Assembly: GCF_000315625.1 (NCBI RefSeq)
Contig: NW_005434648.1
Location: 658,926-722,925, forward strand
Direction: 5' to 3'
From: Guillardia theta CCMP2712
Lineage: Eukaryota; Cryptophyceae; Pyrenomonadales; Geminigeraceae
DNA length: 64,000 bases
Shown: in pieces, positions 9,416-19,685 of the stretch
Layout: every line of letters begins with the position of its first letter
How positions within the stretch are numbered: the stretch's first letter is position 1
Notes under the pieces: generated by a model
Seen by the model: the letters and a program-made list of their open reading frames with translations, nothing else
Told to the model about the DNA's origin: nothing
Databases searched by the model: none
Position numbers and translations under genes: made by a program

Positions 9416-9914
9416 CCGACGCGGCTGGACGTGTTCTCAATCCTCTGCCTAGCGCTGATACCCCTCACTAGCACAAGAAACCAAGTCATGAATCGAAACA
9501 AGTAGAAATCCTAATGTCCCAGACAGACAACCACAGATCCTCACCTGCATCTCCTCCAAACTGAGAAAGGAGAGCCTTGCGTTGCACAAGCGCATCAAGA
9601 TACTGCTTGTATGCCTCAAGGTCCTGACAAGCCATGCACATGAGAAGAGGTCAACAGCTGCAAATGCTTACAAGAAAAGCTTCCTTGCTTTCTGCTTCAT
9701 TCTTTCTCGCGGGTTCAACTCTCTCCTTGCAGGCATTGACAAGGAATCTTCTGTATGGTGAGATTTCGCCCTATTGTTGTCGCTCAGGATTTACACGTGA
9801 AGCTCGTATTTGAAATACCGTGGGATTCCCATTTCTTCCTTTGAAATGTTGATGAAGAATCCGAATCGTCTTCCGCAATTCATTCGATAGCTTCATCGTG
9901 TTCTGGGTAGACAT
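9139..9914 (-). CDS. FMC1: FMC1-like mitochondrial ATP synthase assembly factor
   Basis: Five exons can be read. The protein starts MSTQNTMKLSNELRKTIRIL, continues GEISPYRRFLVNACKERVEP and YKQYLDALVQRKALLSQFGG, and reaches VGLKLPKYNVDEEDLSEYGK. The order (LYR-like helix, YR-FLV, a long helix ending in a QFG-like turn, then VGLKLP) matches the FMC1/C7orf55 family, which helps assemble the F1 part of mitochondrial ATP synthase. The family usually ends soon after GLKLP, whereas this protein has about 65 extra residues (LGLKGGWMETVGMARLVWLT to the stop at 9139). Introns are about 48-85 bp with GT-AG ends, for example 9818 down to about 9771. A partial, frameshifted copy of the last exon lies inverted at 5554-5799. 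Confidence 0.7.
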
Positions 9915-9969
9915 CCTTGGAAACTTTCAAACCATGTTACCCTATTCGAATCTCCTCACAACTGAGATC

Positions 9970-10260
9970 TTGTTTTTTATGCTCTCTATCCCCGTTTGAT
10001 TGCTCTACCTGTCAATCTCCATCCTCCCGGTTCATGCTGCCCCTATCTCTCATCCCCTCCCCTTTCCTCCTCTCCCCTTCTCCTCCAAGTCTCCTCATGT
10101 GCCATTCAAGATCCGCATCAGTCTCGCCCTCACTGAAATCCATTCCATGTTCTCCTTTCCTCTCACTTTCTATTTCTCTCGCGCTTTCAACCTCTTCCTC
10201 TCACTCTCTTTTCATTCACCTCTTCATCCATCTCCTCCTCTCCTATTTTTCCCTTCGGTC
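9970..10260. repeat. Pyrimidine-rich low-complexity tract
   Basis: Plus strand is dominated by CTC, TCC and TCT words with no motif-bearing frame. It precedes a hexanucleotide array. Confidence 0.7.
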
Positions 10261-10345
10261 TTCCTTTTAAAGATAATATTGTAATGATCGATCATAGGCA
10301 TGATCATTCTTACCATCTCATGATGACAGTTCCAATTTCTATCCT

Positions 10346-10596
10346 CCTGCTCCTGCTCCTGCTCATCCCACCATCCATCCCATCTTCTCGGAAATGACAT
10401 CTCTTTCTCTCTAACTCGTTGCTGCCCGCTGCTACTGCCCCTGCCCGATGCTACTGCCCCTGCCCGCTGCTACTGCCCCTGCCCGCTGCTGGCCCTGCTG
10501 CCTGCTGGCCCTGCTGCCTCTGTCTGATGCTGTGCTCCTGCTCCTGCTCCTGCCCCTGCCCCTGCCCCTGCCCCTGCCCCTGCCCCTGCCCCTGCC

Positions 10597-10676
<80 letters not shown>
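10346..10676 (+). repeat. (CCTGCT/CCTGCC)n hexanucleotide arrays
   Basis: A short CCTGCT run at 10346-10366 precedes a long array at about 10412-10676, first CCTGCCCGCTGCTACTGC-like, then pure CCTGCC, then pure CCTGCT. The three reading frames give poly Cys-Pro, Leu-Pro or Ala-Gly; none is a gene. Confidence 0.95.
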
Positions 10677-10699
10677 CACGCGCAACACCATTTTGTTGT

Positions 10700-10740
10700 C
10701 GTATGAGGGGGTAGGGGTGGGTACCTAACCCCGTACTAGA
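10700..10740 (+). promoter_or_regulatory. GGGGTAGGGG motif upstream of the glycosyltransferase-like gene
   Basis: GAGGGGGTAGGGGTGGGTACC lies about 110-145 bp upstream of the ATG at 10849 and matches the motif seen in other 5' gaps. Function is inferred from position only. Confidence 0.4.
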
Positions 10741-10848
10741 AAGATATTTTTGTTATGATGATACCGGTACTCATGTTTTGTGGTCACCGCCATGGTTCGT
10801 TGGGGACCCCTACCTGCCGGATCTTGCTCTGGTTGATTCACTGATGCG

Positions 10849-13059
10849 ATGCGATGGCCGGCGATAGCGATGCTCATGATGATCGGGGCAGCTGCTGCAG
10901 GAGGGAGGGAGGGGAGGGAAGGCGGAGGAGGAAGAGAAGCCTTGCCGACGAGCAGGGGAGACGAGATTGTTGTTTCTCATCCTCGACAAGACGAGCTGGT
11001 CGTACTGCAAGAGCACGCGAACTTTACGATCACGCTGTCAGTAGGTGGGAGATTGAAAGTTCCTCTCCATGGCTTGCTTGTTCTGCATCTCAATGAGGAT
11101 CGGATAGCAATATTGTGTCCAAAACCTGCAGAGCAACTCGAAGATTGTCCGAATGGGCCAACGGAGGAGGGGGATGGAGACGTGGAAGGCAATGGTGAAA
11201 AGTGCAAGGAGTTCAGTGTTGAGGTGGGGGGTTTGAAGACAGCAGAGTATGTTCTGACGGTAGAACTTGTCGATGTCCTGGGAAATCCGATAAGAATAGC
11301 TCGACGACACTTCAACGCTCTTGTGTTGAACGAGATCGACGAGTCTTTGCCTCCTCATCCTGTTTTCAATGTCATCATCTTCTCTATGGACAGAGCTTGT
11401 CAGCTAGATCAACTTCTTAGCAGCGTGCAAGAGAGGATAGTCAACGCAAACAGCAGCATGTTCAGATGGCAGGTCTTGTACAAGTTCTCGAACAAGAAGT
11501 TCGGAGATGGCTACAGGAAAGTCAAGAAGATGTTCCCCTGGGTGAGTTTCCATCAGCAGAGCAACCTCAGCTCTTCGGTTACCTCCGCGTACTTTGACAT
11601 GTTTGTTGCGGAGGGAGGCGATGCAAAATCTTTCAAGGTGATCCACTTGCTCCGCACGATGACGGCGATATGATGTCGATCGCAGGGTGACTACCTTCGA
11701 CTCGTAGACGACCGATCGCCTTTCATCTTGCACTTTGTCGACGACATGGTGGTCACTGGGGTGTGGAGCGTGCAAGAGCAAGTGTTCGCATACCGCCTGC
11801 TGTCTCTCCGTCCGGATGTCCTCACGGTTTCACTGAGATGTACCTGATTGTAACATGGATGAACCTGATGCTGATTATTGCCCTCAAGTACACCCTGGGA
11901 TAACCAGATGCTACGCCACCGGGTCAGACAGGACGCCGCCCCCAAGTTTCGATCCTGAGATGACGTGGAACTGGATGAACATGATGGTAAAGAACCTCTT
12001 CCTCGCTCATCCTCCTCCTCCCTCTTCTACCACCACCACCACCTCCTCCTCTTCCTTCTCTTTCTCTTCCTCCTCTACCACCACTACCTCCTCCTCCTCC
12101 TCCTCCTCCTCTACCACCACGATCTCCTGCTTCTCCTCATTTTCATCACATTTTCATCATGTCACTTTCATGCTGCAGGGGGACTGGGCATATCCCATGT
12201 CGTTGGACGCTCATATCTTTCGCACGGAAGACCACGCGCGACTCGCCATGGCGCTTCAATACATGAACCCTAACACGCTGGAGGTTTCTGAAACCTTCCC
12301 TCCCTTCCCGCCTTTCTGTCTCTCCCGTTCGATCTCTCTCTCGCCCCTCTCCTTTCTTCTCTTCCTGCCGTCCTATTTGCTCGTCTCAGTCTTTCCCCTT
12401 TTTGACCGTCTCGTTGCTCGTTTCCTGTGTGTTTGCTCCCTTCCTGTTAGTCTTCTTTGCTACTTTCGTCGTCTCCTCGCACTCTCACCCTCACTACTCT
12501 GTCGCAGGGTCAGATGGCAAGCTTCTGCTTCTCGGGTAACTCAGCTTGCCCACCGAGAATGTCCTGCTACCGAGAGGCGAAGGTAATCAACATTCCAGCC
12601 AACAGAGTGCAGGTACGAGAGGAGGACGAGCCCTGTGATGGTGAACTGACTTGTAGCGTTGATAGAATACGTTCCCCAACAGATACATGTCAGATGCCCC
12701 GAGGTAATTCCTGCTCTTTTCTCATACTTTTCTTCATGACAAAATCTCGCTGCAGCCCGGCGTTGCTCAACACCGAGTTTCTCTTCAACCGTCGACTCAT
12801 CACGAAACATCTCTGGGATAAGACGTTTGATACCGTTCACGTCCCGCAGGTCTACCCTCCTGAATCCTCTACCATACTTGCTCCCTGCCCCTGCCCCTGC
12901 CCTTGCTCCTTCACTGCACTACGTCCTCTTGGACAAGTACCTGCTTCATGCGCTTCCTCGGCTCTGACTTGAGCTTCTCAGCCATTGATCTTCGCCGTCG
13001 GCAACTTGCAGCATGAAATGTCAGAGATAGTACGTGAGCCCGGCGACGACAGTGAGTAA
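10849..13059 (+). CDS. Secreted or Golgi glycosyltransferase-like protein, 8 exons
   Basis: Exons read as 10849-11637, 11686-11839, 11889-11986, 12179-12283, 12508-12612, 12666-12703, 12756-12849 and 12982-13059; all join in frame across GT-AG introns. The N-terminus MRWPAIAMLMMIGAAAAGG is a signal peptide or membrane anchor. After a variable domain, residues from about 170 read HPVFNVIIFSMDRACQLDQLL, WQVLYKFSNKKFGDGYRKV and LHFVDDMVV, which resemble the start of a GT-A fold and its acidic metal-binding loop. Later come PMSLDAHIFRTEDH, PNRYMS and LLNTEFLF. The sugar donor and acceptor are unknown. Two introns hold (ACC)n and (TCC)n repeats. The gene is convergent with an FkbM-type methyltransferase, 200 bp away, which suggests but does not prove a shared glycan pathway. 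Confidence 0.65.
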
Positions 13060-13261
13060 CGATGAGCTCAAGCCTTGACACTCGAATCTCTTCCCTCCAT
13101 CTTTATGTACAATACACCCGAATCTCTTCTCTCTATCTTCATCCGAAAGATTTTGAAATAATCTCTCACTTCCTCTGCAGTATAGCAATGTACAAAGTCG
13201 TTAGATGTTGTATTCCAGTGGCTCGCAAGCCTAACAGAAAGTTAGCCTGAGCAAGCAGAGA

Positions 13262-14778
13262 TCATCGTGAACAGACCAAGTCCAATGGCAGGTCGTCAAG
13301 ATAGTTCCGATGAGCAGCAAGAATGTTGGTTCCCCCGTAATGTACAATCTTCCTGCATTTCACGTCAGATTTGATCTCGGCATCACCAGGAACGAGCTCT
13401 TGTACTTGTATCTCTCGACAAAGCTCTCGAACGCTTCCCTCCGCAAAGGTCGGAGATCATGGACGCAGAAGAATTCTCCCTCTAGTCCAACTCCATTCCA
13501 CATGATGTCAAACACATGGAACCCTGTCGCTCCTCCTTCAGAGCGTCTCCTCGTCCTCGCACGTCAATCTCACCGTGTTGGTCGAGCATCGTCAACAGAT
13601 CCATCGCTGCCTGCATCAAACATCAGCGTGCATGACAGTAATTTGATCTGCATCGACAGCATGTATACAACGCCCAGTCATCAACTTACGGTCGGTGATC
13701 CAGCATTCCCCATCTCGAGAGCGTAGGGGACGAACTCGATCTGGACCCCTCGTCACTTCCTTGCAAGCTCGGCTCAACTTCACCTTCATGTACTTCACTC
13801 GCTCCTCCTCAAAGAGTCTCGTTGCTCCTGCAGACACTCTCCCTCAACCCCCTCCTGCCCTCTCCGGGTTGCTCACCTCGAAGAGCTTGCAGCTCGTGAC
13901 CGTCCGTGTCGATCTTCAAGAATACCACCATCTCATCGTTCCCGACCAAGGTATCTATCCTTGTTAGCTCTATGTTGATCGTCCGAACTGTCGTCAGGTT
14001 TGGCTCCCCGACTTCCTCCACCTTCCTCATCACTAGATGTCCACCTGTTCTCATGTCCAGTCACAGCCAACAAGTACATGTCACGGCATCACCCTTCAAG
14101 ATGTGTATCACTCCCGTCCCATCAAAATCGTGCGCCCCCCCCGAGAAGACTTGCAGGTTCCAATCATTGAGATGGGCCATGTGGAACAACCTTCGGGCAT
14201 GGAAGGGATGGGGCTCGATGGCGATTACTCGTGCTCCCTGTCACACCGGCAGACTTTATCAGTAGGATAGATCCTTCCTCCCCTCTCACCAGCGCTGCTG
14301 CATAGTTGCTGTGCGAACCAATGTTCGCCCCGACGTCCACAATGAGAGGAGGCATACTCTGCGCGTTCCCGACAAGCATGCGGAAGAAGTGCAGGCCTTT
14401 CCTTCCTGCAGCACAGGTCAGTGCCTGGGTTGCACGTTCGTGATCCATGCGCCACCAAGCTCATCGTAAGAGGCGCACCCTTCCTCCCCGAGTCCCTTGT
14501 CCTCCCGTCCTACAAAGGTGACGCAGTCTGCATGCCGGAGTGAGCAGGAGAAGGGAGCTAAAGCGATGGCACAGTAAGGAGGATCGGTGGCGGTCACGGT
14601 TACATTAATCGGGTAGTCTGGGACCGAGAAGTCGCCGATCCTTACTCGTCCTCGTTCGCTGGACCAGCATGTCAGGTGGAACAAGTCTGAAGCTGTCTCA
14701 CCTTCTACTTCCATCATCGCCGAGAGATGTGCCCCATAGGCATAACAGCAGGATTCCGAAGAGGGATTGCTCCTTCAT
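13262..14778 (-). CDS. FkbM-family methyltransferase with signal peptide, about 8-9 exons
   Basis: The protein starts MKEQSLFGILLLCLWGTSLG, a signal peptide. After a roughly 43-bp intron a beta-rich segment follows (RVRIGDFSVPDYPINVTVTA). The methyltransferase domain then reads PPLIVDVGANIGSHSNYAAA (SAM motif I), GARVIAIEPHPFHARRLFHM (motif post-I) and VVFLKIDTDGHELQALRG, the FkbM-type signature around a conserved KID-DGHE. The C-terminus has FHVFDIMWNG and KIVHYGGTNILAAHRNYLDD. FkbM enzymes O-methylate sugars and other small molecules; the substrate here is unknown. Introns are about 44-79 bp. The join between EAFESF and IKSDVKC is the least certain. The gene faces the glycosyltransferase-like gene tail to tail and ends with DLPLDLVCSR. 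Confidence 0.75.
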
Positions 14779-14984
14779 GTTCCCTTGCTGATAATCTCCT
14801 CTCCTCCTCCCACTCCTTGCCTTCCAGCTGCTGCTGCTGCTGCTGCTGCTGCTTCTTTCTTATCTAGCGTATCGTTCTCCCATCTTTTTCGCCTCCTCTC
14901 GCTCCCCTGCATTCGTCATCTGTCGTCATCTCGACATCTCAGCTTAGCGACCATTGATACCCTCATCTCCACTCAATCCCATCC

Positions 14985-15270
14985 TGAAAAGGCGGGCCCT
15001 GGCCCGGGCGGCACTCAGCCTGGGCGGTCCCGGCTGAGGCCGCGGCACTGACTCAGTGACTGATGAGGCCCTGAGGCGGCACTGCTGAGTCCGAGGCACT
15101 GGCAGTGACCGGGCCGCGTACCGTGGTGGCTGACCGCGGACGGTGGGGCGCCGGACCGGCCGGAGCGGCACACCGGGTCGGAATCCCCGAACCGAGTCGA
15201 TCGTACTGAGACGCCGCTTCAGGGCTGAACTTCCCGAAGTTCCGGGCCGGGCCCGAGGAGACTACTGGCT
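14985..15270. repeat. GC-rich island
   Basis: Dense in GGCCCGGGC, CCGGGCCGGGCCCG, GACTCAGTGACTGA and CGGACCGGCCGGAGC. It sits between the FkbM gene start and the GT8 gene. It resembles the islands at 8, 53, 54.5, 56 and 58 kb in word content, though I could not align them end to end by eye. No frame in it looks like a protein. Confidence 0.5.
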
Positions 15271-15379
15271 ATTAGTCCGGGACCATGACAAGATCGTCCG
15301 ATCACCGGACTGATCCGAGATGATGGTCTGTCGATTTAATTGATTTAAACCCTTCCGAAGCAAAGGAACAGAATCGAAG

Positions 15380-16010
15380 TTCTGAGAACTTTGCCCCCTA
15401 CCCCCTTAGCCCTTTAACTCCCTAGAGGCGAGGTCATAGGAGAGGGCCATAGGACTTCTACAAGGCCCCAAGGGACCTAGGGGCTGTTCTCTAGTACATG
15501 CTAGGACCAATGGTAGGTAGAAAAGGAGGGGCACCACCTGGGGTTGCATCACGATCAACTTGCTACCAAGTGAGGGGTAGAGAGATCACATGGTAGGGTG
15601 GGGGTACTTGGAATATCTTGAATGACCGTGATTATCATGCTAGAAAAGACCGGTGCATGATGCAAGTGAAGGGGTAGGGTAGGGTACATCATCACATACG
15701 GTACGGTGAATGGAACTGGAAGCGTCTGCTGGTCAAATGCAATTTATCTTTAGTACCCCACCCCCCATCTCTGCAAGAATTGATAGAGAATTATGGGGTA
15801 GTAAAACAAGATCGAATGAGTTGATGCACCCCTTCCAGGCATGGGGTAGGGGTACAAAGCTGGAGGGTAGGGGTTTATGTCAGGGGGGTGATCAGGGAGA
15901 AAGAAGGGGGTGAAACATTTATGAACAAGGGTAAGGTAAATTCGGGGTAGGGTGTAAGGTGAAATGGGGTAGGGTGGGGGTAGAAGGAGAAGAATGTTCG
16001 TCTAGATGGG
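15380..16010. promoter_or_regulatory. GGGGTA-rich region upstream of the GT8 gene
   Basis: At least ten copies of GGGGTA or its complement in about 600 bp, including GGTAGGGTGGGGGTAC, AAGGGGTAGGGTAGGGTAC, ATGGGGTAGGGGTAC and TGGGGTAGGGTGGGGGTAG. No gene is visible in it. It ends about 270 bp before the ATG at 16281. Confidence 0.5.
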
Positions 16011-16280
16011 GGGAGGGGATAAAAGGAAAGAGGAGGAGGGGCCACGAGCAACGAACTGCTGCGTCTTCTTGCACAACCACTAGCATCCTCTCCTCGCTTC
16101 ACTAGCTCTCCCCGCTTCCTAGCGTTGCCACTGCCCCTCCTGCTCTCTTGAGATCGATTGCTTGGAACTCAAACCTTCTTTTCTTGCTCCCACAACTTTG
16201 TCTCTACCCGGTAGTCTTCGACACCAAAAAGCTCTAGGACCGCTCTTCCTCCGTCCAAATCCCACATCGCTCAAGACCCA

Positions 16281-17469
16281 ATGCCTCCTTTCTCCAACCA
16301 GACCGCCATGGAACTTCAGGGAAGCGTCGACAGCATGGACGTCTCTGCTATGCGCAAAGAGAACAGATACGCCTATGTCACTTTGCTCACGAGAGATCCA
16401 TACCTTCCCGGAGTGTGCGCCCTTTTGTACTCTCTCAAGCAAGTCAACACCAAGTATCCTGTCATCTGCGTCGTCACAAAGGACGTGACACAGAAGGCCC
16501 GCGAGGAGATCGAGCTCTTCGGAGGAGTGGTGAGGGAGGTGGAGAAGTTCCTCCCGTTCCCTGAGGACCAGGCCAACAACTATGCGAACGCTCTCTGGAT
16601 TGATTGCTGGACCAAGTTGGAGTTCTGGGAGTTCACCGAGTACAAGAAGTGTGTGTACCTGGACGCTGACATGAAGGTGTACAAGAACTTGGATCACCTC
16701 TTCGAGATGGAAGGAGATTTCCTGGCTGCACAGGACTGCTACCATGGAGGCGACCCCGAGGACAGAGTGCGGAACCACTTTCATGATCCTGAGAAGTGCT
16801 TCTACTCCTCCTCATGCCCTGACAAGGTTGGTTTCCTGTGCCCTACCTGTGTGTTCTCCTGACCTCTTGGAACAGATAAGGCCTTACTTCAACGCTGGGT
16901 TCTTCGTCTTCACTCCCTCCAAGGACATAGCCAAGGACATGAAGCAGAAGGCAATCGACAAGGACGTCACAACCTTTACCTTTGCTGAGCAGGACTTCAT
17001 GAACGACTACTTCCAGGTACCATGGCTCTGTCATGTTCCATGTTTGATGAAGTTGTGACATTGGCGTAGGGGCAATGGGAGCCTAGAGTTCTTCCCTACA
17101 CATACAACTGCATCAAGTGGTTTGCAAGGTACCACATGGGCAAGCCCTACAACAAGGACGACATCCATGTTCTTCACTACGTGTCTGAGAAGCCCTGGGT
17201 GACTGGACGCATTGACCCTAAGGACGAGAAGGCGATCAAGTCGGGACTGTGCCACTGCGCTGTAAGTGACTCTGATTGGCTCCTCTTGCTCCCTCTCACG
17301 TTCCCCACAGGAGCAGTACGATGACTGGCATGACATGTGGGAGGAGGCCATGCAGGCCAAGGCCAACAACACTCTTGGAGGAACGATCGGAGCAGACAAG
17401 CTCGTCTCCATCCCAAAGGCTCAGCCAATGGTGACCGAGAGCGCCGTTCCTGTGGGGCGTATTGGATGA
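16281..17469 (+). CDS. GT8 glycosyltransferase, glycogenin/galactinol-synthase-like
   Basis: Four exons: 16281-16826, 16876-17016, 17070-17261 and 17311-17469. The fold is a GT8 GT-A transferase: YAYVTLLTRDPYLPGVCALL at the nucleotide-binding start, then KCVYLDADMKVYKNLDHLFE with the DxD metal-binding motif (DAD), IRPYFNAGFFVFTPS, FAEQDFMNDYF, and near the end VLHYVSEKPWVTGR, equivalent to the HxxGxxKPW motif of glycogenins and galactinol synthases. It therefore probably transfers a sugar from a UDP-sugar to inositol, a protein Tyr or a glycan; which acceptor cannot be told. Length (about 346 residues) suits the family. The start could be 16281 or the Met at 16308; no targeting signal is obvious, so a cytosolic location is likely. 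Confidence 0.85.
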
Positions 17470-17918
17470 GTGTGATAACTGATAGCAACTAACTTGATTC
17501 TTGTTTTTGTTCTCGTTGATCAGTGTTGAGCTGTTTTTTTGATGTACAAGATTGTGAATACTTATTTGGCATTAAAAGGAGAAAAAGGAGCAGAAGATTC
17601 TCGTTTCCATTATTTTTCATGTACATTCACAATTTATTAGACATTGTAATACTATTCTCAAGCCAATACAATTTTTGAATACCACTTCGTGTTTCTTCTG
17701 GGTTTGCTGTTCTTCGAGTGATCAATATACATTAAAGAGTGAACCAAAACAGGTAATGAGCTCAAGCAGCACAAAAGATTAAGGTCAATTTCCAACATAG
17801 TGCTCACTTCTGTCAGTCATAATATTGCCTGATGATATTGGTCAAGATGATATTGGTCAAGTCTCAAGTTATCTAACGAAAATGCGTAGAAACAATTAGA
17901 AAAAAGAGAAAACTGATT
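17470..17918. other. Convergent 3' spacer without a gene
   Basis: AT-rich unique sequence between two converging genes. It contains CATTAAAAGG and CATTAAAGA words that could act in 3'-end formation. A short direct repeat GATGATATTGGTCAA occurs twice at 17831-17858. Confidence 0.5.
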
Positions 17919-19367
17919 CTAAAGAGTAGAAGCAGCTTTCTCCTTGCGCGTCTTGTCGACATCCTTCTCATATGTCCAGTACAGGAAAGAAAAACATGCA
18001 AGGGTGAGGATCCAGGGGGGGACGGAAGCTTGGAGAAGCGCTGTGGTGAGAGCATCCAGGTTGCTCACTCGCTCAGCCTTGCTGAGGTCGGAGATGGAGG
18101 TTCCCTTGGCAGGAGATCTGTAACCGTACATCTCCGCTAGGAAGCCGACGACTGGTCCTCCGAGCACCGCAGCAACAGCACCGTTCAAGCAGTTGAGCAG
18201 AGCTGAAATTCTGGCCCTGTTGTTGGGAGTGACTACCTCCAAGAGCACAACCTGGTTGCAAGCAACTCCCGCCCATGTCGCCGTGAGACCAAACAGAATG
18301 TTGAGCCAGGCGTAGGCCGAGAACGAGTCCGGGGTCTTGGGAACCTTGATGAAGATCCAAGAGATGAGAACGAGTCCGCTAAGGATCGAGACTTGAGCAG
18401 CAAGTGGACGACCGCGGAATGGCGACCAAGACCTGGCAAGTACGTCTCCAACGATCCCTCCGACTATTCCTCCTACTCCGCTGGCAAAGATCTGCATGGT
18501 GATGAGAACTCCGGACGCGGCATTGGACATTCCGATGTATTGGAACCACATGGTCAGGAAGGACATTGCAGTCCATGGAATGCATCCAAACATTCCCTGT
18601 ACAAGGATCACAAGGAACGAAGGGATTGTGAAGTATGAGAACAGGAGCGTGAACTCCTTCCGAATCTCTGAGATGGCCCCTTGTGCCGACGTCGAGCTCT
18701 CATTCTCTTGCTCCTCGTTTCGGAATTCTGCCATGAAGAAAACAACGGCGACAGCCACGAGGATCGAAAGGCCCCCAACCCCGATGAAGGACGCCTGCCA
18801 CCCATGGAGGTGGATGCTGCCCAACGAGAGCCTCTCCTCGGAGAAGCTCGTCAGCACTGTCGCACAGATCCCCTGCCCTAGAGCCATGCTGAACTGGAGC
18901 AGACCGAACACAAGGCCGACCTGCTCAGGCTCCGTGATGTCTGCCACGAGAGACTGCGCTACTGGTCCCAAGGACGCAAGGGCTACTCCGTTGAGGCATC
19001 GGAGCAGGAGGATGATGTGAAGTTGTCCGATGCACCCCAACAGGATGGCAATGAGACCCCAACCCATGCATCCTGCCACGAGCACAAACTTCCTTGACAT
19101 CCCTCGGTCTACCAACGATGCCCAGACAGGGCCAGCAATGGACTGAAAGAACGCCTGAGCCATCGCAATCATTCCTAGCGATGCTGGAGTGAGTCCAAGG
19201 TTCGACTCGAGGACCTTGAACGAGGAAGGGAGGAGTTGGTTGCAAAGTCCCTGGATAGCTGTGACAAGGTAGAGCAAGCCTCGTGCAGCCCTGGCAGAAC
19301 CTCCCCGTCGCTTCTGTAGAGCAGAGGCTTCTTTCATCTCCATTGCCTTGCTGGTAGAAGATGTCAT
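17919..19367 (-). CDS. Major facilitator superfamily transporter, intronless
   Basis: A single uninterrupted frame of about 482 residues from MTSSTSKAMEMKEASALQKR. It encodes about twelve hydrophobic segments and the usual MFS signature between TM2 and TM3, here SLVDRGMSRKFVLVAGCMGW, with a similar loop after TM8 (GDVLARSWSPFRGRPLAAQV). Other hallmarks are ARISALLNCLNGAVAAVLGG in the C-half and NGVALASLGPVAQSLVADIT. The overall look is of a Spinster or general MFS_1 proton-linked carrier of small organic solutes; the substrate is unknown. I chose the Met at 19367 because the frame upstream runs through a GAA and GA microsatellite that would encode an implausible Glu/Arg-Glu leader of about 90 residues. 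Intronless structure contrasts with its neighbours. Confidence 0.8.
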   Translation of the reverse strand: MTSSTSKAMEMKEASALQKRRGGSARAARGLLYLVTAIQGLCNQLLPSSFKVLESNLGLTPASLGMIAMAQAFFQSIAGPVWASLVDRGMSRKFVLVAGCMGWGLIAILLGCIGQLHIILLLRCLNGVALASLGPVAQSLVADITEPEQVGLVFGLLQFSMALGQGICATVLTSFSEERLSLGSIHLHGWQASFIGVGGLSILVAVAVVFFMAEFRNEEQENESSTSAQGAISEIRKEFTLLFSYFTIPSFLVILVQGMFGCIPWTAMSFLTMWFQYIGMSNAASGVLITMQIFASGVGGIVGGIVGDVLARSWSPFRGRPLAAQVSILSGLVLISWIFIKVPKTPDSFSAYAWLNILFGLTATWAGVACNQVVLLEVVTPNNRARISALLNCLNGAVAAVLGGPVVGFLAEMYGYRSPAKGTSISDLSKAERVSNLDALTTALLQASVPPWILTLACFSFLYWTYEKDVDKTRKEKAASTL

Positions 19368-19387
19368 CTTGTGACTTCCGTTTCCTT

Positions 19388-19514
<127 letters not shown>

Positions 19515-19539
19515 ACAGTCCGAATTTCTGGAACACCCC

Positions 19540-19685
19540 TGACCCCCTCGCTTAATCCTACCCCACCCCTCTAATTGACTCATACGAAGACCTAAAGGGT
19601 ACCGGTCATGGAGACAGAAAGACTCGATCATGGACACAGAAAGGGAGGGTACGATATCACGTCACCGTGACTGTCAGCTAGTACG
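19540..19685. promoter_or_regulatory. Divergent promoter region between MFS and IARS genes
   Basis: The two genes start 318 bp apart. The gap contains CTACCCCACCCCT at 19558-19570, a copy of the motif seen in other 5' gaps, next to the TC microsatellite. Confidence 0.4.

Noticed and set aside
10419-10714. Poly Cys-Pro, Leu-Pro and Ala-Gly frames
   Set aside because: Translation of CCTGCC/CCTGCT hexamers in three frames; simple repeat.
14944-15171. Arg/Pro-rich frame in the GC-rich island
   Set aside because: Composition-driven; no motif and no relation to neighbours.
15380-16010. GGGGTA tracts as interstitial telomere sequence
   Set aside because: Units are irregular and mixed with GGGTAGGGTG and TACCCC in both orientations, not a tandem telomere repeat.
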